From Dama dama (taxonomy: Eukaryota; Chordata; Mammalia; Artiodactyla; Cervidae), in NCBI RefSeq assembly GCF_033118175.1, contig NC_083699.1:46163001-46227000 (forward strand): DNA of 64,000 nt, in the 5' to 3' direction. A model generated the notes under the pieces. That model was not told the DNA's origin. It was given only the letters and a program-made list of their open reading frames with translations, and made no database searches. This document shows positions 44,773 to 55,130 of this stretch, in pieces (position 1 is the stretch's first letter; every line of letters starts with the position of its first letter). The translations under genes and the position numbers were made by a program.

Positions 44773-46227
44773 TATGGGAACATTTACCCCCTTCAGACTC
44801 ACATTTATTGGAAATTTTTCCAAATTGGATAAGGGATCAGATAATAGGAAAGCCAGTGAGAAAGAGAGAGAGAAAGAGTGTAAATTATCCCTCTGGTGGC
44901 ATTAAAATGGAGACAGCAGGAGGGACAGCAGGTTTGTAGGGTAGGACATTGAGTTCAGTGAACAGACTGAGTGTGAGATGCTCACAGGCATCCAGGTGGA
45001 GCTGTGGAGAAAGGGTGACATTGAAAATGCTGATCTGGGAACTGTCTTCAAAGAGATGACGGGCTACTGGAATAGCATCTTGCCCTGACCCACTGTGGCT
45101 TCTCCAGCCATCTTTGCATTCCACATCTTTAATAACTGAGGTCTTCAGAGAAGCCAGGACATGAAGGCAAGGGTCCTGCATCAGGTGACAGTTTGGCTGA
45201 GTCCTCTTCTCCCAGAAGTCCTAGTTTCTGGCTTGAGTGTCTGATCATGAAAAATGACTAGCAAATAAAAGAAGCTAATCTAGCTGGGACTAGAATGTAA
45301 GGGTGACTTTGATGACAGCTGATGGGAAATGACCTAGAAGAATCGCTCCTCCTTTTAGGGCTCCAAAACCTTAATTTCCAGGTTCAACTCAAGTCGAAAA
45401 ACCTCAAGGATAGCCCAGGAGTTCTGGAATTTCAGAACCCCAAAGCCTGTGCCAGGAGACTTAGGAATCATATAGTCCAACCCTTTACTTCACACAGTGG
45501 GGCCCATGGCTTAGAGGATCCCACAAACTGCAGCATCCTTTCAAGCTCTCTTTGCCTTTCACCTCCACTGCCACCCCATCCTGCCAACTCTGCGACCCAC
45601 CTGAGAGGAAGGGAGGCCTCACGTAGGATGCAGCTGGGTGGGACGCCTCCTCTTCCCCTGGAGGCGGTGACGTCCGTCACTCCTAGGAGATGATTAAAAT
45701 GCTGCTATTGTTAAATTTTGGCGAGTAGATTCTGATATTCTCCCATGGGGCTGGTCATGAGTCACTAGAGCACATCCTCAGGAAGAAACTGGCTGGACTC
45801 CTGATATGGCCAGATCCTGCTGTGACCTAGGGACCCAGTGAACTCGGGTGTGAACTGCAGGCTTTCATGGCTGCTCCTATCACCAGATGGGGGCTGAACA
45901 TCAAGGCAAGACCCACTTTTGGTGCTGGCACCACAGAATGCTCAGTTCATAGAGCACAACAGCCTGGGTGAAGTCCCTGCTACGACAATGGTGAGAGCTA
46001 AATGAGGAAGTGGGGCGGGGAGCGGGGGAGGTGAGCAGCAAGTGCCTGTGTGGAGGGGCTGTTCAGTAAAAGCATTTCCCTTTTTTCCTCTTAAAGTAGG
46101 TGGTCCTTGAGCTGTACCTTAAAGATGACCAAGTCCCCTCCTCACTCCAAAAAGGCAGTAAAAAGACAGGAAACAACCTTGGGGTGAAGGGATATTCTCA
46201 GTTTCTGGAATTTCAGAGTCAAAATCA
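44773..46227. other. Unassigned non-coding sequence
   Basis: No family recognised apart from a weak MIR-like phrase at 45460-45500. GC-rich text at 46005-46035 has only three long G runs. No CpG island by eye. Confidence 0.4.
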
Positions 46228-46230
46228 TAC

Positions 46231-46457
46231 ATTTTGTTTGTTTTTGTTTGCTTGGCCACATCAGGTCTTAGTTGCAGTATGCGGGATCTTTCATTGTGCT
46301 GCATGAGCTTCTCTAGTTGTGGCACACCGGCTTGGGAGCGTGTGGGCTCAGTTGCCCCAAGGCATGTGGGATCTTAGTTCCCCAGCCAGGGATCAAACCC
46401 ACATCCCTTGAACTGGAAGGGGAATTCTTAACCACTGGACCACCAGGGAAGTCCCAA
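46231..46457 (-). mobile_element. CHR-type cetartiodactyl SINE
   Basis: The reversed tRNA-Glu SINE found across whales, hippos and ruminants: CTTGGCCACATCAGGTCTTAG, GTATGCGGGATCTTTCATTG, GATCTTAGTTCCCCAGCCAGGGATCAAACCC and TTAACCACTGGACCACCAGGGAAGTCCC. It is older than the BovA copies here. Confidence 0.93.
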
Positions 46458-46649
46458 AGCCTTACATTTTTGATGATTAACCTGCCGAATATGGGTAGCT
46501 ATGCAGGAGGAACATTCATCCAAAGTGAAGGTAAGAGGCATGAATAACAACAATCCAGGTTGAATTAAGAAGGCAAATGTCTTCATGGCATGGGAAGAGA
46601 ATCCAGAAGTGAATAAATGAAGGATTGACCGTAACCTGGTCTGGCTTCA

Positions 46650-47000
46650 GTATTTATTGGCTGTGCCATCATCCGGAAAGGAAAGGAATGTGGCATTGCT
46701 CATGCTCTCCCCCTCGCTTCCTATACCTCTCTCCTGTTGCATGTCCAAGCCTCCCATCCTTTGTCATGGCTCAGTTGCACATCCTCTAGTAGGAAGCCTT
46801 TCTTCCTACAGCTTTGAGCCTTTCTTACAGCTCAAAATTTCACTTTTTCCTCTGTCCTTCCAAAGACCTCATCTGCATTCTCACAAGGCCCTTATTTTCT
46901 TTCCAGGTCAGCTGATGGTCATTGGTGTGTGCGTCTTGCCTCTCTGTGCCCTCAAGGGCCCAGGACCTAAAGCAGCCCCTTGTACAGGGTGTTAGGGATT
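46650..47000 (+). mobile_element. L2 LINE fragment
   Basis: CCTCTAGTAGGAAGCCTTTCTTCC, CACTTTTTCCTCTGTCCTTCC and GCCTCTCTGTGCCCTCAAGGGCCCAGGACC fit L2 3' order, diverged. Confidence 0.5.
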
Positions 47001-47063
47001 CACATTTGGTCACCTAATTTTGCCCCACTGTATACCAACCCCCTCTCAAGATAACTCTCTGCT

Positions 47064-47277
47064 AATTGAAAATGATCATCACTCAGTCATTTCCCACTCT
47101 TTGAATCCCCATGAACTGTAGCCCACCAGGCTTCTCTGTCCATGGGGATTCTCCAGGCAAGAATACTGGAGTGGGTTGCCCTTCCATTCTCCAGGGGATC
47201 TTCCTGACTCAGAGACCAAACCTGGGTCTACTGCACTGGAAGCAAATTCTTTACCGTCTACGTCACCAGGAAAGCCC
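47064..47277 (-). mobile_element. Bov-tA/BovA SINE with TSD
   Basis: Reverse unit CATCACTCAGTCATTTCCCAC to CGTCACCAGGAAAGCC. It is flanked by CTCTCTGCTAA (to 47063) and TTCTCTGCTAA (to 47287). Confidence 0.93.
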
Positions 47278-48138
47278 TTCTCTGCTAAACCTGCTTGTTA
47301 TAAAAAATAATAAAATTTTTCTTTTAGGGGATAATCCACAGCATTAAAACTCCAATAACTTTCAGAGTCATCTACATAAAAAGTCCTCTTCAAAGAAGAA
47401 CTTCAAAAGGACTGATAAAAGCAATTAAAAATAATGGAATTATATATTCCACTTACTTCTGAAGGTTTATTTCACTGCACTTCATTTTCTACTTTATCTT
47501 TTCTAGGACCCAAGTACGTGGGGAAAAACCCAAATTTTGGTTTGATAGAAGGAGACATTGAAAACAATGAAATAAGCTCTTTTCAAAAAAGTAAATTTTA
47601 GGCACCTGGATGCTAAGTAATATGTTTATTCCTATCTGTACAGATATTAAACTTATTCTTCCTGAACCTATTTTCATGATCGAAACAGAAACTATAAATC
47701 AAAATTTCTATAGAATTTTTAAAAAATACTTTTCTGCCAAAGAATGTGGCTTGTAAACTGGCAATATATGGAGTTAGTATGTTTTCAGCTACAAAAAGCA
47801 GAAGACTCCAACTCAAACTGGTTTAAGGAATAAGGATAGTTATCACTTCTTCTAACTGGAAGTTTGGGGGAAGGGGAAGACCAAGCTTGGATCAACCAGC
47901 AGCTCAATAAAGCAGCAAGTATTCAATTTGTTTTATTCTTCTACTCTGCAGTTCTCAATTTCGGTTGGATCCAAGACTGTTTTGCTCAGTGGCTGAGGCA
48001 GTCCCAGGTATAGCATCCAGAAACAAAGATATTGAGGGAATTGACAGAAGCTTTCTCTTTCTTGTACTTTTTTTTTCAGAAGCAAGAAAACTTCTCCTAG
48101 AGGACTCCCGGCAGACTTCCAGCCAACGCTTTTGCTGC
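47278..48138. other. Unassigned AT-rich sequence, possible old LTR piece
   Basis: 47790-47910 (GCAGAAGACTCCAACTCAAACTGGTTTAAGGAATAAGG) resembles the reversed end of an old LTR family that I cannot name. No exon recognised. Confidence 0.35.
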
Positions 48139-48151
48139 ACTTGCGTGTATG

Positions 48152-48374
48152 TGTGCGTGCTAAATCTCTTCAGTTGTGCCTGACTATTTGTGACCCCATG
48201 GACTGTAGCCTGCCAGGCTCCTCTGTCCATGGGATTCTCCAGGCAAGAACACTGCAGTGGGTAGCGACCTCCTTCTCAAAGGGAGCTTCACAACCCAGGA
48301 ATCGAACCCACGTCTCTTTCATCTCCTGCATTGGCAGGCGGGTTCTTTACCACTACAGCCACATGGGAAGCCCT
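48152..48374 (-). mobile_element. Bov-tA/BovA SINE with 13-bp TSD
   Basis: Reverse unit GTGCGTGCTAAATCTCTTCAG to CAGCCACATGGGAAGCC. The flanks ACTTGCGTGTATG (48139-48151) and ACTTGAGTGTATG (48375-48387) differ at one base. Confidence 0.96.
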
Positions 48375-48387
48375 ACTTGAGTGTATG

Positions 48388-48861
48388 CCTGTTCCTGAAG
48401 CAATGTCTGGCTTAAACCAGTCCTGCTGGGGTCCACCACACTGGTCACCACAAAGAGAAAACAGTCATTTTCCAAGCTCCTTTACTGAAACGAATGCCAT
48501 GTCTCCACCCAGAAACCAAACTTACTAGTTTGTGGAAATAAAAATCTCTAAAAGAATAGAAACCAGAAATTTCAAAAAGGAGGGTCTGCATTTTCTTCTG
48601 ACTGATGATAAACTGTCTCTCTCTCCCAGGGAGTCACCTTGCTTTCCAGAAAAATAATGGTTCCTGAAAACTGTGAAACATGAATTTGCTAACCTAATAT
48701 TATTTTAAATGCTACAGAGCAGTTTGCTATTGAGAACTATTTGGTGAAAATTTTTTTAATGAAAAATGACCAGAATTCCAGAATAAATGATGGGTGGAAT
48801 GTACAGATTGCTCCCCTCCATCTCCAAACATCACTTGAAAAATCACAAGTTAAGCAAAGTT
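48388..48861. other. Unassigned non-coding sequence
   Basis: Between two SINEs; no family or exon recognised. Confidence 0.4.
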
Positions 48862-48873
48862 ATAACCTCATAA

Positions 48874-49086
48874 TGCTTCCCTGGTGGCTCAGAGGGTAAA
48901 GCGTCTGCCTACAATGCGGGAGACCAGAGTTCAATCCCCAGGTCAGGAAGATCCCCTGGAGAAGGAAATGGCAACCCACTCCAGTACTCTTGTCTGGAAA
49001 ATCCCATGGACGGAGAAGCCTGGTAGGCTACAGTCCATGGGGTCACAAAGAGTCGGATGCGACTGAGTGACTTTGCTTTCCCTTTC
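48874..49086 (+). mobile_element. Bov-tA SINE with TSD
   Basis: A complete forward unit: the tRNA-like head TGCTTCCCTGGTGGCTCAGAGGG, AGTTCAATCCCCAGG (box-B-like), and the BovA body to GGATGCGACTGAGTGACTTTGC. TAACCTCATAA before it and TAATCTCATAA after it differ at one base. One of the least diverged copies. Confidence 0.97.
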
Positions 49087-49129
49087 TAATCTCATAAGGA
49101 CAAACAGTATGGTAAAGGAGTCATTAACA

Positions 49130-50310
49130 ACAATATTTCAGAGTCTGGAGACCTGATATATGGTATTGGGCATAGCAGACCCTAGGAAGTTGAATTATAA
49201 AGCAGCCTATGGGAGGCCAAGAGATATTCTGATTTGATATCAAAGACTCTCGAAAGGCTTAAGAATTGGTGACGCCTGGTACCACTGGAAGTGGGGGTAA
49301 CAGAGAGCTAAAATGCGAGGATTGGTTAAAACCTGTATAAGGGATGGTTAGATCCCTTACGGTTAGATTCCTTTGCTTCATATAGTAAGGACTTCCCTGT
49401 GCAGAAAACTGGGACTGATTCTCAGTAAATGGTAAAAGAGAGAGTCTGCATTGAAGGTCCATACTAAGGACAGAGGTATCATATAGAAAACAGAAAACAG
49501 AGCTATTAAATGGATGCTTACATGCAATCTGTTGAGATCATTAACTCTCTTCTCCTATCCAGTATCTTGAAAGCTGGAAATTCGATTATATGGTCCAGGA
49601 AGGAGAAGAGTATTATTCACTGGGGCAACTCACTAGCTCAAGAGAAAAGATAAGAAGATATTGACATTAGGGGTCCCTAGCCAGATCACTGTGTACTGAA
49701 AATCACAGTGGACAGGGCCCTTGCCCCATGAAGCTTCCAATCTGCTGTTAAGGCCCCACTTTTAAGTATATATAAACAGCAGTGACCACCAGACATGGGC
49801 AGAAAGTCTCTAATGTAAAAGAGGCCAGAACAAACAGAAAGAAAAAAGAAACTTGGATGGCAGAAACTATGCAAAAAGAATAAAACTTTAAAGAATCTAT
49901 CATAATAACCTTGCAGAGATAAGACATTGCATTCTGTGAAACAGGATATTGTGAGAACAGGATAAAACCCACTGCAAATTAAAAATATGAAAACAGAAAT
50001 GAAAAACTCAACAGAAAGATTAGAAAATTAAGGTGAAAAAATACCCCAAAAAGTAGAGTGAAAAAACAGAGCATGAAAAATAAGGAAGAAATTCTTAAGA
50101 AAAAAGTTAAGGAAAAATTGTGGAGATTCAATATCTAAATAATAGGAGTTCCAGAAAGAAAATGGAAGAGAAAAAACCATCAAATAAATAGTTTAAGAAA
50201 ATTTTCCTAGAAATGAAAGAAATTTCTAAATGAAAAATGCCCACTAAATGCCCAGTAAAATGGGTATTTAATCTCTCTCTGGATGTGTACATTGTCTCTC
50301 CATTCGGACT
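49130..50310 (+). mobile_element. HAL1/L1-like 5' region and ORF1-like trace
   Basis: 49140-49260 has AGACCCTAGGAAGTTGAATTATAAAGCAGCC and GATATTCTGATTTGATATC. 50110-50260 reads GGAGATTCAATATCTAAATAATAGGAGTTCCAGAAAG..., AATTTTCCTAGAAATGAAAG and GCCCACTAAATGCCCAG, words typical of HAL1/old L1 ORF1 regions. All frames are broken. A BovB cuts it off at about 50315. Confidence 0.55.
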
Positions 50311-50314
50311 GGTT

Positions 50315-51004
50315 TGTTGCTGTGGTTCAGTCACTCAGCCATGTCTGACTCTTTGCAACCCCACGGACTGCAGCACACCAGGCTTCCCTGTCCTTCACTG
50401 TCTCCTGGAGCTTGCTCAAACTCACGTCCATTGAGTCAGTGATGTCATTCACCCATTTTGTCCTCTGTTGTCCCCTTTTCCTTCTCCTTCTGCCTTCTGC
50501 CTTCTGTCTTTCCCAGGACCAGGGTCTTTTCTAATGAGTTATCTCTTCACATCAAGTGGCCAAAATATTGGAACTTCAGCTTCAGCATAAGTCCTTCCAA
50601 TGAATATTCAGGACTGATTTCCTTTAGGATTGACTGGTTTGATCTCCTTGCAGTACAAGTGACTCTCAAGAGTCTTTCCAGCACCACAGTTCAAAAGCAT
50701 CAATTCTTCGGCACTCAGCTTTCTTTACAGTCCAGTTCTCACATCCACACATGACTACTGGAAAAACCACAGGCCTTTGTCGGAAGAGTAATGTCTCGGC
50801 TTTTTAATATGTTGTCCAGGTTTGTCATAGCTTTTCTTCCAAGGAGCAAGCGTCTTTTAATTTCATGGCTACAGTCACCATCTGCAGTGATTTTGGAGCC
50901 CAAGAAAATAAAGTCTGTTACTGTTTCCATTGTTTCCCCATCTATTTGCCGTGAAGTGATGGGACTGGATGCCATGATCTTAGTTTTTTGAATGTTGAGT
51001 TTTA
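50315..51004 (-). mobile_element. BovB (RTE) LINE, 5'-truncated 3' part
   Basis: Reverse BovB of ~690 bp: TGCTGTGGTTCAGTCACTCAGCC at the 3' end, the C-terminal coding part (ITADGDCSHEIKRRLLLGRK and LDNILKSRDITL visible on the sense strand, 50975-50760) and a break after TTTTTTGAATGTTGAG. It has a small deletion near 50775 (AGGCCTTTGTCGG) relative to the other copies and is non-functional. No clear TSD. Confidence 0.95.
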
Positions 51005-51170
51005 ATCCTTTAATTCATTATGTAAGACTCAGCTAAGGATCCTCTCCTCCAGGAATCCTTCCATGACTATACTTTCACCCTGGGAGGATGAAGGGCCACC
51101 CTTCTGGCCTTCCACTCCTTCTTCTGGTGAAGGATCCCACCTGTTTGGCCTTGAGAATAGGGAAGTAATA
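51005..51170 (+). mobile_element. L2-like fragment
   Basis: AAGACTCAGCTAAGGATCCTCTCCTCCAGGAATCCTTCC resembles the L2 'cctccaggaagccttcc' region. Short, moderate support. Confidence 0.4.
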
Positions 51171-51176
51171 CGCATT

Positions 51177-51385
51177 GGACCCCAGTGGTGCAGTATTAAA
51201 GAATCCTCCTGCCAATGCAGGAGATGCAGTTTTGATTTCCTGGGTTAGGAAGATCCCCTGGAGTTGGAAATGACAACACACTCCAGTATTCTTGCCTGGA
51301 AAATTCAATGGACAGAAGAGCCTGGCTGGCTACAGTCCTTGGGATCACAAAGAGTTGGACAAGATTGAACTTTTAAGCATGCAAG
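51177..51385 (+). mobile_element. Bov-tA SINE, diverged
   Basis: GGACCCCAGTGGTGCAGTATTAAAG (a damaged tRNA-like head), GGAAGATCCCCTGGAGTTGG, CTCCAGTATTCTTGCCTGG and CAAAGAGTTGGACAAGATTGAAC. More mutated than neighbouring copies. Confidence 0.93.
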
Positions 51386-51879
51386 CACATAAGTGAAAGC
51401 ATCCCACATTCCCCCAAGCAAGCCAATAAGAATCCTCCCCTGGAGTTTTTCTAACTGAAACTGATAGAGGATAGTCCCTTAATTCCCTAAAAGTTAGTTT
51501 TTAGGGACCAGGTTCCCAAATAGTGGGAATAATGTCATTTGAAAGAAGTAAATCAACATCCAGAGAGAAGCAGAAATGAGAGATGTGGATAGAGACAAAG
51601 AATAGCATTTCCCATTAACTGCAGCAGGGCAAAAAAAAAAAAAAAATGCTGTTTGTGGCGTAAATGTTTTTAAAAATAATAAAGTAGACATAACTAAGAG
51701 ACATTTTCAGCAAATATATACTGAATTTGAAACAATTCCTGTCAGTAATCAAAAAAACAGAATCAATGAAATTAGTCCCTTGAAATTAAATATTCAGTTG
51801 AAAGTTTAAACTATATTTAATAGTATCTGAACCAGTAACTTGGATTAACTATAAAATGGTTTGGATTTTTTGCAACCAT
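51386..51879. other. Unassigned AT-rich sequence
   Basis: Poly-A run at 51632-51646; otherwise unrecognised. Confidence 0.4.
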
Positions 51880-52224
51880 ACACACAAATATTTTATTTTT
51901 TTTATTATTATTATTATTATTTTTTCCAGTGGGTTTTGTCATACATTGATATGAATCAGCCATGGATTTACATGTATTCCCCATCCCGATCCCCCCTCCC
52001 ACCTCCCTCTCCACCCGATTCCTCTGGGTCTTCCCAGTGCACCAGGCCGGAGCACTTGTCTTGTGCATCCCACCTGGGCTGGTGATCTGTTTCACCATAG
52101 ATAGTATACATGCTGTTCTTTTGAAATATCCCACCCTCACATTCTCCCACAAAGTTCAAAAGTCTGTTCTGTATTTCTGTGTCTCTTTTTCTGTTCTGCA
52201 TATAGGGTTATCGTTATCACCTTT

Positions 52225-53502
52225 CTAAATTCCATATACATGTGTCAGTATGCTGTAATGTTCTTTATCTTTCTGGCTTACTTCACTCTGTATAATGGGC
52301 TCCAGCTTCATCCATCTCATTAGAACTGGTTCAAATGAATTCTTTTTAATGGCTGAGTAATATTCCATGGTGTATATGTACCACAGCTTCCTTATCCATT
52401 CATCTGCTGATGGGCATCTAGGTTGCTTCCATGTCCTGGCTATTATAAACAGTGCTGCGATGAACATTGGGGTGCACGTGTCTCTTTCAGGTCTGGTTTC
52501 CTCAGTGTGTATGCCCAGAAGTGGGATTGCTGGGTCATATGGCAGTTCTATGTCCAGTTTTTTAAGAAATCTCCACACTGTTTTCCATAGCGGCTGTACT
52601 AGTTTGCATTCCCACCAACAGTGTAAGAGGGTTCCCTTTTCTCCACACCCTCTCCAGCATTTATTGCTTGTAGACTTTTGGATAGCAGCCATCCTGACTG
52701 GCGTGTAATGGTACCTCATTGTGGTTTTGATTTGCATTTCTCTAATAATGAGTGATGTTGAGCATCTTTTCATGTGTTTGTTAGCCATCTGTATGTCTTC
52801 TTTGGAGAAATGTCTGTTTAGTTCTTTGGCCCATTTTTTGATTGGGTCATTTATTTTTCTGGAATTGAGCTGCAGGAGTTGCTTGTATATTTTTGAGATT
52901 AATCCTTTGTCTGTTTCTTCATTTGCTATTATTTTCTCCCAATCTGAGGGCTGTCTTTTCACCTTACTTATAGTTTCCTTTGTAGTGCAAAAGCTTTTAA
53001 GTTTCATTAGGTCCCATTTGTTTATTTTTGCTTTTATTTCCAATATTCTGGGAGGTGGGTCATAGAGGATCTTGCTTTGATTTATGTCGGAGAGTGTTTT
53101 GCCTATGTTCTCCTCTAGGAGTTTTATAGTTTCTGGTCTTACATTTAGATCTTTAATCCATTTTGAGTTTATTTTTGTGTATGGTGTTAGAAAGTGTTCT
53201 AGTTTCATTCTTTTACAAGTGGTTGACCAGTTTTCCCAGCACCACTTGTTAAAGAGGTTGTCTTTTTTCCATTGTATATCCTTGCCTCCTTTGTCAAAGA
53301 TAAGGTGTCCATAGGCTCGTGGATTTATCTCTGGGCTTTCTATTCTGTTCCATTGATCTATATTTCTGTCTTTGTGCCAGTACCATACTGTCTTGATGAC
53401 TGTGGCTTTGTAGTAGAGTCTGAAGTCAGGCAGGTTGATTCCTCCAGTTCCATTCTTCTTTCTCAAGATTACTTGGCTATTCGAGGTTTTTTGTATTTCC
53501 AT
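52225..53502 (-). pseudogene. L1 ORF2 fragment, thumb to C-terminal part
   Basis: About 415 open codons continue ORF2 after the frameshift; the first 11 codons overlap the preceding piece out of frame. Landmarks: GGINLPDFRLYYKA, WYWHKDRN, CWRGCGEKGTLLHCWWEC (the Cys-rich zinc-knuckle-like region), YDPAIPLLGI and WYIYTMEYYSAIKKN near the C terminus. The frame then reaches the natural stop near 52225. No second break is seen in this part. Both halves come from one insertion (TSD 51880/54292). Confidence 0.95.
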
Positions 53503-54291
53503 ACAAATTGTGAAATTCTTTGGTCTAGTTCTGTGAAAAATACCGTTGGTAGCTTGATAGGGATTGCATTGAATCTATAGACTGCTTTGGGTAGAATAGC
53601 CATTTTGACAATATTAATTCTTCCAATCCATGAACACGGTATGTTTCTCCATCTGTTTGTGTCCTCTTTGATTTCTTTCATCAGTGTTTTATAGTTTTCT
53701 ATGTATAGGTCCTTTGTTTCTTTAGGTAGATATACTCCTAAGTATTTTATTCTTTTTGTTGCAATGGTGAATGGTATTGTTTCCTTAATTTCTCTGTCTG
53801 TTTTTTCATTGTTAGTATATAGGAATGCAAGGGATTTCTGTGTGTTAATTTTATATCCTGCAACTTTACTATATTCATTGATTAGCTCTAGTAATTTTCT
53901 GGTAGAGTCTTTAGGGTTTTCTATGTAGAGGATCATGTCATCTGCAAACAGTGAGAGTTTTACTTCTTCTTTTCCTATCTGGATTCCTTTTACTTCTTTT
54001 TCTGCTCTGATTGCTGTGGCCAGAACTTCCAACACTATGTTGAATAGTAGTGGTGAGAGTGGGCACCCTTGTCTTGTTCCTGATTTCAGGGGAAATGCCT
54101 TCAATTTTTCACCATTGAGGGTGATGCTTGCTGTGGGTTTGTCATATATAGCTTTTATTATGTTGAGGTATGTTCCTTCTATTCCTGCTTTTTGGAGAGT
54201 TTTAATCATAAATGAGTGTTGAATTTTGTCAAAGGCTTTCTCTGCATCTATTGAGATAATCATATGGTTTTTATCTTTCAATTTGTTAATA
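53469..54291 (-). pseudogene. L1 ORF2 fragment, reverse transcriptase part
   Basis: Seen: 274 L1-derived codons (54290 downward; the frame reads 12 codons of flank upstream) that begin in the middle of the RT. The first catalytic-Asp region SIDAEKAFD lies near 54250, RQGCPLSP near 54070, and the second catalytic motif FADD at 53948-53937. Known: L1 ORF2 is an endonuclease-RT of ~1,270 residues, and the endonuclease and N-terminal RT are absent here. It ends at a TAA (53471-53469) caused by a one-base deletion just after PRIAK; the protein continues in another frame in the next entry. Not functional. Confidence 0.95.
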
Positions 54292-54339
54292 ACACACAAA
54301 TATTTTAGATAAATGATGGTAAACATTTTTTTTCACTGT

Positions 54340-54620
54340 TTAAATTATGGAAATTATGAAGAAAAAAGATACCAATTGTGAGAGATCTTCAGTAAAGCTG
54401 CCACACCATCGTTCATAGAATTCAAGACTTTTTAATAACATCAAAAATCAATTGATTCAATATTTTAAAATTGCAAGTCCTTTCCTTTAGCTTTGGATGA
54501 GTCACATAATATAAAAGATTCTACTCAATTAATTTATATATAATTTACCAAAAAAAGACGTCCAAAATTATGAAGAAATGTCTATTTATGGCCAACAAAA
54601 CTGAACTCTTGGCATAGACA
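54340..54620 (+). pseudogene. Decayed hAT-family transposase trace
   Basis: A plus-strand frame at 54481-54540 reads PLALDES, then a KDSTQL-like phrase. This corresponds to the conserved 'xLxLDESTDxxxxAQL' block of hAT/Charlie and ZBED-type transposases. Just upstream, in another frame (about 54400-54445), TIVHRIQDF resembles the 'TVxRRIxxM' block that precedes it in the same proteins. Stops and frameshifts follow, so it is dead. It is interrupted by no young repeat, but the L1 and a SINE-L1 junction flank it. Assignment rests on two short motifs. Confidence 0.42.
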
Positions 54621-55021
54621 TTTTTGGATCATTGATATCTGTTAAATAAGAATTTCCATTAGAAATGAAAAAATAGTTTCTAACATGCTGGATAGTGTTT
54701 CAACTACATTAAGAATTAAAAATCCAGATTTTATTAGAATTCTAAAGTAAGAGGCTGATGTTTTCCTCTGTGAAAGTATTTTTTCTCAGCTTTTGAAGAA
54801 GAATTATGTCAAGTGTCAAGGATATAATTGGTTTAATCTTTCAGTATACATATAAAAATTATTGCCACTTTATAGAAATGCTGAAAACAAAGGCAATAAG
54901 TTCAATAATCTTGGAGGTTTTTGTTTGTTTGTTTTGTTTTGTTTTTTACCAATGCTTGTGGGTTCAATGGAAATTTCTTTTTACAAAGATTTGTTCTAAT
55001 TCAAGATTTTCTTGAAGTGAG
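54621..55021. other. Unassigned AT-rich sequence
   Basis: May include more of the decayed hAT element. A (GTTT)n/(GTTTT)n run lies at 54920-54949. Confidence 0.4.
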
Positions 55022-55130
55022 AATGTGTGTGTGTGTTAGTCGTCCAGTCACATCTGACTCTGCGACCCCAAAGAAGCCTGCCAGGCTTCTCTGACCATGG
55101 GATCTTACAGGCAAGAATACTGGAGAGGGT
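55022..55130 (-). mobile_element. BovA SINE fragment joined head-to-head to L1
   Basis: A reverse BovA 3' half: a short (TG)n, GTTAGTCGTCCAGTCACATCTGAC, CCAGGCTTCTCTGACCATGGG and AAGAATACTGGAGAGGGTTGCCA. At 55130 the SINE stops where TTTCCTTCTCC would be expected, and L1 begins at once. Confidence 0.92.

Larger units (their letters stand above)
51880..54307 (-). mobile_element. 2.4-kb 5'-truncated L1 with perfect 16-bp TSD
   Basis: The body 51896-54291 is reverse L1: a TTATTATTATTA-type tail complement, a C-rich 3' UTR stretch (about 51990-52018), the end of ORF2 and the reverse transcriptase (RT) region, truncated 5' within the RT domain. ACACACAAATATTTTA occurs exactly at 51880-51895 and 54292-54307, the hallmark of target-primed insertion. 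Divergence looks low, so the insertion is probably fairly recent in ruminants. It interrupts AT-rich sequence that continues on both sides. Confidence 0.98.

Noticed and set aside
45990..46040. CpG island / promoter
   Set aside because: GC-rich for only ~50 bp with few CpG; no initiator or downstream exon seen.
48874..48950. tRNA-gene-like head
   Set aside because: The tRNA similarity is the Bov-tA SINE head; there is no cloverleaf and the BovA body follows.
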